NCBI GenBank assembly: GCA_965201115.1
Contig: OZ241745.1
Location: forward strand, 496,001 to 560,000
DNA: 64,000 nucleotides
Direction: 5' to 3'
From: JANQOH01 sp965201115
Lineage (GTDB): Bacteria > Pseudomonadota > Alphaproteobacteria > UBA7887
The position numbers and the translations under genes were made by a program. This document shows positions 56,141 to 63,429 of the stretch, piece by piece. The first letter of the stretch is position 1. Each line of letters begins with the position of its first letter. A model generated the notes under the pieces. It was not told where the DNA came from and made no database searches. It saw only the letters and a program-made list of their open reading frames with translations.

Positions 56141-56869
56141 TTACCCCGGCGCGGTATCCGCCGCGGCGGGCGCGGCGGCAGCGGCGGCGGGCGCTTCGGG
56201 CGGGGGCAGGCCCAGTTTGTCCTCGATGCGTCCGAGGCGGAGGTTCATGCCGTCGGCGAGCTCCGCGACATCGTCGTCGAGCTCCGTTATGCGCGCGCCG
56301 AGCTGCGCGGCGGTTCGGGTCTGGCTCTCGCGCAGGGCCGCGGCGCCAGCCTCCGAACCCTGTTCGAGGCTCGTTATCCGCGCCCCCAGCTGCCCGGCGA
56401 CACGGTCCTGGCCGCGCTGGATCGCCGCGAGGTTCTCCGCGACGCCGGTCTCGAGTCCCGTCACGCGTGTATCGAGGCTCGTCATGCGCGTCTCAAGGGT
56501 CGTCATGCGCGTTTCGAGGCTGGCCATGCGCGCCCCGAGCTGCCCGGCGACGCGATCCAGGGCCTTCTGGACGTCCTCTATCCGCAGACCCAGCTGTTGA
56601 GCGATCTGCCGCTGGCTTTCCGCGAACGCCGCGAGGCTCGCGGCCGTGGAGGTTTCGAGGCTGGTCATGCGCCCCTCGAGGCTGGTCATGCGCCCCTCGA
56701 GGCTGGTTATGCGCAGGCCCACCTGCTCGATAAGGGCGTGCGTCTGGGCGTGCTGGTATTGCAGCACGGCTATGACGAGCCCCGCGAAAACGATGACGCC
56801 GTCGTTGCGCCGGACCCACGCCCATGCGCCGCCCGCGCGCTTGCTTTCCGTCTGCTGCTTGCCGTTCAT
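56141..56869 (-). CDS. Array 3, copy 4: single-TM long coiled-coil protein
   Basis: A 242-residue paralog beginning MNGKQQTESKRAGGAWAWVR. After the helix (VIVFAGLVIAVLQYQHAQTH) the coil contains exact heptad repeats ITSLEGRMTSLEGRMTSLET, then LGARMASLETRMTTLETRMT. The C-terminal half (LDDDVAELADGMNLRLGRIE through PPPEAP) is nearly identical to copies 3 and 5. The ATG at 56869 is set by alignment; a frame to 56929 reads spacer. Confidence 0.78.
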   Translation of the reverse strand: MNGKQQTESKRAGGAWAWVRRNDGVIVFAGLVIAVLQYQHAQTHALIEQVGLRITSLEGRMTSLEGRMTSLETSTAASLAAFAESQRQIAQQLGLRIEDVQKALDRVAGQLGARMASLETRMTTLETRMTSLDTRVTGLETGVAENLAAIQRGQDRVAGQLGARITSLEQGSEAGAAALRESQTRTAAQLGARITELDDDVAELADGMNLRLGRIEDKLGLPPPEAPAAAAAAPAAADTAPG

Positions 56870-56949
56870 CGGTCGCGCCTCCCGTGTGCCGAGGGGGGCC
56901 ACCATACCCCCCGCCGCCGCCCCGTGCAAGCGCCTCCCCGCCGCCCGCG

Positions 56950-57828
56950 TTACCCCGGCGCGGTGTCCGCCGCGGCGGGCGCGGCGGCGGCGGCGGGCGC
57001 TTCGGGCGGCGGCAGGCCCAGCTTGTCCTCGATGCGCCCGAGGCGGAGGTTCATGCCGTCGGCGAGCTCCGCCACATCGTCGTCGAGCTCCGTTATGCGC
57101 GCGCCGAGCTGCGCGGCGTTCCGGGTCTGGCTCTCGCGCAGGGCCGCGGCGCCGGTCTCGGAACTGCGTTCGAGGCTCGTTATCCGCGCCCCCAGCTGCC
57201 CGGCGACCTGCTCCTGGCTGCGCCGGCCCTCCGCGATGTTCGCCGCGACGCCGTTCTCCAGCCCCGTCATGCGCGTTTCGAGGCCCTCCATGCGCTTCTC
57301 GACGCCCCCGATGCGCCCCGCGAGCTGGTCGGCGACGCGCTCATGGCTCTTCTCGAGGCTCGCTATGCGCTGGCCCAGCTGGTCGGCCAGCCGGTCCTGG
57401 TTTTCCTGCACCCCCGTTATGCGCAGGCCCAGCTGCCGGACGATCTGCCGCTGGCTGTCCGCGAACGCCGCGAGGCTCGCGGCCGTGGAGGTTTCGAGGG
57501 TTGTCATGCGCCCCTCGAGGGTTGTCAAGCGCCCATCGAGGGCGGTCAAGCGCTCCTCGACCTTGGTCATGCGCCCCTCGAGGGCCGTCATGCGCCCTTC
57601 AAGGGCCGTCAAGCGCCCCTCGACGCTCGTCAGGCGCTCCTCGACCTTGGTCATGCGCCCCTCGAGGCTCGTTATGCGCAGGCCCACCTGCTCGATAAGG
57701 GCGTGCGTCTGGACCGTCTGGTATTGCAGCACGGCGATGACGAGCCCGCCGATGACGAGGCCCTCGTTGCGCCGCACCCATGCCCATGCGCCGCCCGCGC
57801 CCTTGCTTGCGATCTGCTTCCCGTTCAT
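56950..57828 (-). CDS. Array 3, copy 5: single-TM long coiled-coil protein, longest
   Basis: The 292-residue head of the array. N-terminus MNGKQIASKGAGGAWAWVRR, helix GLVIGGLVIAVLQYQTV, then the most extended heptad run: RMTKVEERLTSVEGRLTALE, GRMTALEGRMTKVEERLTAL and DGRLTTLEGRMTTLE. The tail is the same as copies 3 and 4. Its start faces the lipoprotein gene at 58053 across a 224-bp divergent intergenic region. Confidence 0.78.
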   Translation of the reverse strand: MNGKQIASKGAGGAWAWVRRNEGLVIGGLVIAVLQYQTVQTHALIEQVGLRITSLEGRMTKVEERLTSVEGRLTALEGRMTALEGRMTKVEERLTALDGRLTTLEGRMTTLETSTAASLAAFADSQRQIVRQLGLRITGVQENQDRLADQLGQRIASLEKSHERVADQLAGRIGGVEKRMEGLETRMTGLENGVAANIAEGRRSQEQVAGQLGARITSLERSSETGAAALRESQTRNAAQLGARITELDDDVAELADGMNLRLGRIEDKLGLPPPEAPAAAAAPAAADTAPG

Positions 57829-57923
57829 CGGTCGCGCCTCCTGTTGCCGGGCGCCACCCTACCGCCCGCCGCCGCCCCGCGCAACCCCGCGCAAAAAAAT
57901 TGCGCCGCCGCGCGCGGGGGCGG

Positions 57924-57952
57924 TTGACAACCCCGCCGGCGCCCATTACGCA
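57924..57952 (+). promoter_or_regulatory. Candidate sigma-70 promoter of the surface lipoprotein gene
   Basis: A perfect TTGACA at 57924-57929 is followed 17 bases later by a weak -10 (TACGCA, 57947-57952). A start near 57959 would leave a leader of about 95 bases that contains the 14-G tract. The -35 is exact but the -10 is poor, so this remains a proposal. Confidence 0.4.
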
Positions 57953-57998
57953 ACGCGGCCGACCCGAAGCAGCCGCTCGATTTCTCGCCGCAATTCGT

Positions 57999-58012
57999 GG
58001 GGGGGGGGGGGG
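57999..58012 (+). repeat. 14-G homopolymer upstream of the surface lipoprotein gene
   Basis: An uninterrupted run of 14 G, 40 bases before the ATG at 58053. Such tracts change length by slipped-strand mispairing and switch expression in several bacteria. Here it would lie in the 5' leader or between promoter elements, just ahead of GGGATGGAGG. Confidence 0.85.
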
Positions 58013-58052
58013 CTCCTTCACGTCCGAAATCCGGGATGGAGGCTACCGAACC

Positions 58053-61000
58053 ATGAATTCCCGACTGTTGTACGTAACGATATGCTGCCTGGCGCTCGGG
58101 CTCGCGGCCTGCGGCGGCGGGATTAGCGGCGGCGGCGGCGGCGCGGGCGATGTGCCGCAGGCCGAGCACGATCTCGTCAAGGCCCAACTCGCCGACGCCA
58201 ACGCCGCGCTCGAGGCCGCGCGAACCTCGCTGTTCAACGCCCGGAACGCCTTGAGGGACGGCGCCGCCCCCGCCGCCCGCGGGCAGTTGCGCGAAACCCT
58301 GACGGAGCAAAGCGGCGCGCTCGCGGCGGCGCTGACGATGCTGCCCGAGGTCAGCGGCGAGCCGGAGACGCGCACCGCCACCCGCGAAGCGCTGACCTCG
58401 ACGAAATCCGCGCTGGACGAACTCGCCGGGGCGCTGGCCGCGGCCGGCTCCGCGGCCGGGCCGACCGCCGCCGACGCCCACACGGCGCTGACCCGCGCCG
58501 AGAACGCGATCGAGGCCGCGCTCGCCGATGTCGCCGAGGCGCAGGACCTGCTCGACGACATGCCCGACGCCGCGGCCCAGGCGGCGCTCACCCAGGCCCA
58601 AAACGCGCTGTTGACCGCGCAACTCTCGGTAGCCCCGGCCATCCGCGCCGAGATCCGCGCCGATCTGACGGCCGCCCAGGGCCGCGTGACCGCGCTGACC
58701 GCGCAGCTGGCGGCCGCCAACGGCAACGCCGCGGCGCTCACCAGGGCGCGCGACGCCGCCCGCGCCGACGTAACCCGGCTCACGGGAGAACTGAAAACCG
58801 CTACCGACCGGGCGGCCGCGCTCACGACGCAGCTGGCGACCGCCAACCGCAATGCCGCGGCCAACGCCGCAACGCTCATGCGGGAGCGCGACGCCGCCCG
58901 CGCCGACGTGACCCGGCTCACCGGGGAGCTCGCCGCCGCCCAGGGCCGCGTGACCGCGCTCGCCGCGCAGCTGGCGACCGCCAACGCCGACGTAGCCCGG
59001 CTCACCGGGGCGCTCGCGACCGCCAACACGGACCTTGCGACCGCCACCACCGAGATCGCCCGCCGGAAGGTGGTCTTCGGCGAGAATATCGGCGTTGCGG
59101 GTCCCGCCGCCACGCCGGCGCGCGGCAACCCCGCCGGCTCGAAGGTCGTGAGAACGTGGCGCATCGACCAGACCGGGAGGGTGGAACCATTCCACGTGGG
59201 CTTCGACCCCCGCGCCGGCGCCACCGTCGCCGACCAGCGAAGGCAAAACTTCAGCCTTAGCGGGACTGAAGTTTACGCGCCCGAGACGGTCGCCCCGGAA
59301 CTCTACGAAGCCGGACGCCCCATGATCCTCGGCGACCCCGAGATGCTGGCGACGGCGCCGATGGGGGACGATGAGGGGTTTGAGTTCCCCGGACGCGGAA
59401 CGATGCTCCGCGGCGGGATCCGGGCCACCCAGGCCATCCCCACCGCGGGAGGAGATCAAGTGGATGCGAGCTCCGCAACCGGCCTGAACGCAATCGGGTA
59501 TGCGAACGATCAGGCGCTGGTTATCCAGGGCCAGCGCACCTCCGGCGGCGCGGCCATCAGGGCCGCCGGCGACAGCAGCGTCGATTCCAAGACGTGGGAC
59601 GCCATTCCGCAGACCTCGTTCCGCTACTACAGCGACGAGCGGGGCTTCACCGTGAAACTCACCGGGAGCGCGGGCCCCTCCACCGGCGGCCGGGGCGGCG
59701 AGGTGGACGAAAGCGCGCTCGTCTTCGGCGACCTCCTGCGTTTCCCCTACAAGGGCGATAATGCCGACCGGCGGTCGCTCGGCAACGCCTACGCCGCCGA
59801 CATCGAGATCTCCTTCGGCGAACCGTCGCCCGATCCCTACGGCGAGCGCGGTTACTGGTGGCGCATGGAAGTGGAAAGCGCGCTGCTTGATATCGAACGC
59901 TATACGGCGGCGGACGAGGCGGCGGACTCGAGCAACACCGAGGGCAGCCCGAAAATCACCTGGATAATCGAGTCGGCAGACGACACTCCGCCTGTCGCCG
60001 CGGATGTGGCGGAAGGGCTCCACAGGTGGCACAGAGCCAGCGGGGATTTCGGCCACCTGACCCGAACCAACCCCGACGACGCCACGAAGGACGACTACGC
60101 CTACGTCAAGTTGACCGACGGGCCCCCCGACGGCGAGCCCGGCGGCGCCTACGAGGCGTTTCTGTCGAACTACGCCGGCGCGGAGCCCGGAACGGACGAG
60201 ATGGCGGGAACCGACGACGACGTCCACCGCTATCTGAAATACGCCGCCTACGGCCTGCTCAGCTGGACCGACTACAACGCCAAGAACCAGCTCCCCGGCG
60301 GCTCCGACCGCTACCAGATGTACCACTACGGGTTCGACGCCTACGACGAGGATGCGGACACGGCCACGCCGGCGATCTCGGCGTCCGCGTCGCTGGAGGC
60401 GGTCTTCAAGGGCAAGACGGCCGGCTGGATTCTGATGCCCGTCTCGCTGGACCCGACGCACGGCGTCGCACAGCTCGCCAACTGCTGGGGGACCTCCCTC
60501 ACCGCGGGCGCCGCACGTCAGAATTGCACGCCGAACTACATCGGGGCGGCGCTTCGCCTGCGCGGCGACGTCGAGCTCATGGCCTGCATCGGCGGCGCGG
60601 CCTGCGATTTCGACAACGACCCGGCCACGACCGGGGACAATCTCGCCGCCAATGCGATCACGGGCAAAATCAACGGCATGGAGTATTCCCCGGGCCCCGG
60701 CCAGGGCTGGACCAGGCGGTCGACCGCCGCGTTCCGGGCCGTACCCATCCCGAACCGGGGGTATAACCACACCTCGCCCTCTCCCGAAAACTCGATCCAC
60801 GGTACCGTCAATCTTGCGGGCGAAATTGCGGCCGACGGCTCCTACTCGGGCACGGCGTCCCCCAACGCCGCGGCGGAGCCCAGGACGGACAGCGGGATGG
60901 AGGAAATGAGATCGTGGTACAACAGCGGGGCGTTCGAGGGCGCGTTCTACGGCCCGGTGGACGACCTCGAGACGGCGGGAACCTGGTGGTTGCCGCGCAA

Positions 61001-61094
61001 GCAGTGGGTAGAGGCGCCCGTCGGCATAGTCGGCAGTTTCGGCGCCTACCTCGACTGCGCCGACGCCGCCTGCGCCCCCGCCCCCACCAACTGA
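58053..61094 (+). CDS. Large surface lipoprotein with coiled-coil stalk and TbpB-like C-terminus
   Basis: A 1013-residue lipoprotein: signal peptide with lipobox LAAC (Cys20), a Gly-rich linker, and about 300 residues of helical stalk (to about 345) built from repeats such as AQGRVTALTAQLAAANGNAA and ARDAARADVTRLTGEL. A non-helical, beta-rich region follows, and the C-terminal part ends with GAFYGPVDDLETAGTWWL and VGIVGSFGAYL, resembling the G-x-F-Y-G-P ... GTW ... G-x-F-G-A ending of TbpB/Slam-dependent lipoprotein barrels. Several Cys pairs are present (NCWGTS/NCTPNY, CIGGAAC). RBS GGATGGAGG. A strong terminator follows. Ligand unknown. Confidence 0.8.
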   Translation: MNSRLLYVTICCLALGLAACGGGISGGGGGAGDVPQAEHDLVKAQLADANAALEAARTSLFNARNALRDGAAPAARGQLRETLTEQSGALAAALTMLPEVSGEPETRTATREALTSTKSALDELAGALAAAGSAAGPTAADAHTALTRAENAIEAALADVAEAQDLLDDMPDAAAQAALTQAQNALLTAQLSVAPAIRAEIRADLTAAQGRVTALTAQLAAANGNAAALTRARDAARADVTRLTGELKTATDRAAALTTQLATANRNAAANAATLMRERDAARADVTRLTGELAAAQGRVTALAAQLATANADVARLTGALATANTDLATATTEIARRKVVFGENIGVAGPAATPARGNPAGSKVVRTWRIDQTGRVEPFHVGFDPRAGATVADQRRQNFSLSGTEVYAPETVAPELYEAGRPMILGDPEMLATAPMGDDEGFEFPGRGTMLRGGIRATQAIPTAGGDQVDASSATGLNAIGYANDQALVIQGQRTSGGAAIRAAGDSSVDSKTWDAIPQTSFRYYSDERGFTVKLTGSAGPSTGGRGGEVDESALVFGDLLRFPYKGDNADRRSLGNAYAADIEISFGEPSPDPYGERGYWWRMEVESALLDIERYTAADEAADSSNTEGSPKITWIIESADDTPPVAADVAEGLHRWHRASGDFGHLTRTNPDDATKDDYAYVKLTDGPPDGEPGGAYEAFLSNYAGAEPGTDEMAGTDDDVHRYLKYAAYGLLSWTDYNAKNQLPGGSDRYQMYHYGFDAYDEDADTATPAISASASLEAVFKGKTAGWILMPVSLDPTHGVAQLANCWGTSLTAGAARQNCTPNYIGAALRLRGDVELMACIGGAACDFDNDPATTGDNLAANAITGKINGMEYSPGPGQGWTRRSTAAFRAVPIPNRGYNHTSPSPENSIHGTVNLAGEIAADGSYSGTASPNAAAEPRTDSGMEEMRSWYNSGAFEGAFYGPVDDLETAGTWWLPRKQWVEAPVGIVGSFGAYLDCADAACAPAPTN

Positions 61095-61129
61095 GCCGAT
61101 TGGCGCCGCGCTCCCGCGCGGACGCCGCG

Positions 61130-61177
61130 CCCGCCGCGCCCCCCTCCGCTTCCGGGGGCGCGGCGGGTCTTTTTTTT
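61130..61177 (+). terminator. Intrinsic terminator of the surface lipoprotein gene
   Basis: A 14-bp perfect stem (CCCGCCGCGCCCCC paired with GGGGGCGCGGCGGG), a ten-base loop and a TCTTTTTTTT tail, starting 36 bases after the stop. It is followed at 61182-61191 by a separate run of ten G. Confidence 0.93.
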
Positions 61178-61192
61178 GGGCGGGGGGGGGGC

Positions 61193-61490
61193 CGTGCGGC
61201 CCGGGACCGCGGGCTTCCAGCCCGCACGTTGCAACCCGCACGAACATTGCCGGGCGGGGCGCAAACGCCGCGCATACGCGCCGACGACGCGCCTGACGCA
61301 AACGTGCGGCCTTCCAGCCCGCACGTCGCAACCCCCGCGAACGACGCCGGGCGGGGGCGCAAACGCCGCGCACACACGCCGGCGCCGCGCCTGACGCAAA
61401 CGTGCGGGCTGGAAGCCCGCGCTCCCGGGCCCCGCCTTCGGCGGGGTTGGCGCGGTGCGCCAACGTGCGGGCCGAACCGCCCTTGCGCCG
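61193..61490. repeat. REP/BIME-like repeats, leading edge of the RAYT-associated array
   Basis: Between the terminator and the small gene at 61518. Contains forward palindromes near 61210 and 61313 (the latter with a GGCC arm), a reverse copy near 61405 and a CCCCGCC-TTC-GGCGGGG hairpin near 61431. No gene. Confidence 0.85.
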
Positions 61491-61517
61491 CGTCTCGCGA
61501 CCCTGTATGTTGCCGGC

Positions 61518-61793
61518 ATGACAATGACCGCCGACAGCGCGCCGGAGTTCGATACGCTGGCTTATGCGCGCAAGCTCGAGGCCGCCGGCGTCGAGCGCGA
61601 GCAGGCCCGCGCGCATGCCGACGCCACGCGCGACAGCCAGGCCGGGCTGGCCACCAAGCGCGACCTTCGGGCGCTCAAGGCCGGCATCGAGGCGGATCTC
61701 GCCGCCCTTGAGACGCGCCTGGTAAAAATCATCTTCGGCGTCGCGGCGGGTCAGGCCGCCGTCATCGTCGCCCTGCTGAAACTGCTCGAATAG
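61518..61793 (+). CDS. Small CCDC90/DUF1640-like membrane protein
   Basis: A 91-residue protein: N-terminal helix EFDTLAYARKLEAAGVEREQ, the coiled coil TKRDLRALKAGIEADLAALE and a C-terminal membrane helix (about 70-89, KIIFGVAAGQAAVIVALLKL). This tail-anchored plan and the F-D-T-x-x-Y/F-A-x-x-L-E-A-A-G start are typical of DUF1640/CCDC90-like proteins, which often lie beside phage or toxin genes. It is an isolated gene among repeats and has no strong Shine-Dalgarno (weak CCGGC only). Function unknown. Confidence 0.72.
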   Translation: MTMTADSAPEFDTLAYARKLEAAGVEREQARAHADATRDSQAGLATKRDLRALKAGIEADLAALETRLVKIIFGVAAGQAAVIVALLKLLE

Positions 61794-62786
61794 CGCGGCC
61801 GCCGCCGGGAAGGGCGCGCTTCCTCCGCCAATGCCGCGCCTGGCGGGAACGTGCGGGCGAGACGCCCGGGCGCCCAGGAAGCGGGCCCGTGCCGCCACGC
61901 CCGCACGTCGCAAACGTCACCGACGTTGGAGAGCAGGGCGCGGCGCGCTTCCCGGGGGCGCGGGCGTCTCGCCCGCACGTCGCAACCCGCACGAACGTTG
62001 CCGGGCGGGCGCAAAACGCAGCTCCCACACCGCCGGCGCCGCGCCTTGCGCAAACGTGCGGGCGAGACGCCAACCCCGCCGAAGGCGGGGCCCGGGAGCG
62101 CGGGCTTCCAGCCCGCACGTCGCAACCCCCGCGAACGTCGCCGGGCGGGGGCGCAAACCGCCGCGCATACGCGCCGACGACGCGCCTGACGCAAACGTGC
62201 GGCCTGGAAGGCCGCGCTCCCGGGCCCCGCCTTCGGCGGGGTTTACGTTGCGGCAACCGCGCGCCAGCGCGGCCCGGGAGCGCGGGCTTCCAGCCCGCAC
62301 GTCGCAAGCCCCGCGAACATTGCCGGGCGGGGGCGCAAACCGCCGCGCACACACGCCGACGACGCGCCTGGCGCAAACGTGCGGGCTGGAAGCCCGCGGT
62401 CCCGGGCCCCGCCTTCGGCGGGGTTTGCGCGTTGCGGCAACCGCGCGCCAGCGCGGCCCGGGAGCGCGGGCTTCCAGCCCGCACGTCGCAAGCCCCGCGA
62501 ACGTTGCCGGGCGGGGCGCAAAACGCCGCGCACACACGCCGCCGCGCCTTGGGGGAACGTGCGGCCTGGAAGCCCGCGCTCCCGGGCCCCGCCTTCGGCG
62601 GGGTTGGCGTTTTGCGGCAACCGCGCGCCAGCGCGGCCCGGGAGCGCGGGCTTCCAGCCCGCACGTCGCAAGCCCCGCGAACGTTGCCGGGCGGGGCGCA
62701 AACGCCGCGCCTCTCCCGCCGGCGCCGCGCCTGGCACAAACGTGCGGGCTGGAAGCCCGCGCTCCCGGGCCCCGCCTTCGGCGGGG
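61794..62786. repeat. REP/BIME-like tandem array, left flank of the RAYT gene
   Basis: About 990 bp without a gene. Units of about 180-184 bp recur (CCGCGCGCCAGCGCGG at 62257, 62441 and 62621). Each unit carries a forward palindrome GCGGGCTTCCAGCCCGC, an inverted partner GCGGGCTGGAAGCCCGC and a CCCCGCC-TTC-GGCGGGG hairpin, so the unit is itself a large inverted repeat. A compensatory variant, GCGGCCTGGAAGGCCGC, lies at 62199-62215. Confidence 0.93.
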
Positions 62787-63413
62787 TCATGTTTGTGTGC
62801 GGGCGTTGGCCGAGGACCAGCGCCAGTCTTCCGGTTTGCCGCACAGGCGGGCCTTCGCCGGGTTTTCGCGTATGTAGCGGCGGGCCGACTCGAGGTGGGC
62901 GTCGTCGCGCACATAGCGGTCGAAATAATCCACCGCCCAGAATTTTCCGCGGCGGCCGAGAAGACGATTGGCCCGGTTTGCGGTCCACGATTTCCACGAA
63001 TGCACGACGCCGGAGAGCCTGTGCCCCGGCATTTGCGCGGCGAGAACGTGAACATGGTTGGGCATCACGCACCATTCGAGCAGCCGGTAGCGTTTGCCGT
63101 CGAAATGGAGAAGCGCGCGCTGGACCGTCGCCGCCACTTCGGGGCAGGCGAGCCAGCAGGCGCCGTGTCCCTTGTCCTCGAAAGCGGCGATGCGCGCGCG
63201 CAGCGCCGCGTCGCCGCGGTCCTGCAATTCCTCGCGCCAGCGCTCCAGCAACCGCCGCGGCATGCTGTCGGCGAGGCGGAACACGATGGTCTGCACGACA
63301 TCCCCCGAATCGAGATGCGGCAAGTATCCGCGCGACCGCCAGCCGCTGTGCGCCGACAACTCCGCGAGCGCCCGGCTTGCGGGGAGCTTGACCATGCCGC
63401 GCATTTTACACAA
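62787..63413 (-). CDS. REP-associated tyrosine transposase (RAYT, Y1/HUH family)
   Basis: A 208-residue single-domain HUH transposase. The metal-binding motif is VMPNHVHVL (His120, His122); conserved tyrosines occur in FWAVDYFDRYVRDDAH (Tyr163, Tyr167) and RRYIRENPAKARL (Tyr180), one of them the nucleophile. The N-terminal HLDSGDVVQTIVFRLADSMP block is typical of the family. Such enzymes move and maintain REP palindromes. Here the gene is intact and flanked on both sides by arrays of the same palindrome, as expected for a RAYT with its substrate. ATGs at 63413, 63404 and 63395 are all possible starts. Confidence 0.93.
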   Translation of the reverse strand: MCKMRGMVKLPASRALAELSAHSGWRSRGYLPHLDSGDVVQTIVFRLADSMPRRLLERWREELQDRGDAALRARIAAFEDKGHGACWLACPEVAATVQRALLHFDGKRYRLLEWCVMPNHVHVLAAQMPGHRLSGVVHSWKSWTANRANRLLGRRGKFWAVDYFDRYVRDDAHLESARRYIRENPAKARLCGKPEDWRWSSANARTQT

Positions 63414-63429
63414 ACGCGGTTTCTCCCCT

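Larger units (their letters stand above)
54339..57828. repeat. Tandem gene array 3 (five gene-plus-spacer units)
   Basis: Gene starts lie 480, 925, 808 and 959 bp apart. Spacers share GCGCCTCCTGTGTGCCGA, CGCCCCGCCGCCGCCCCG and similar words. Identity is highest among copies 3-5 and falls toward copies 1 and 2, consistent with growth by duplication at the 57-kb end. Confidence 0.85.

Noticed and set aside
61831..63391. Several 200-500-codon open frames through the repeat arrays
   Set aside because: All consist of translated REP units (AGWKPAVPG and similar) in competing frames; only the RAYT gene has a conserved protein signature.
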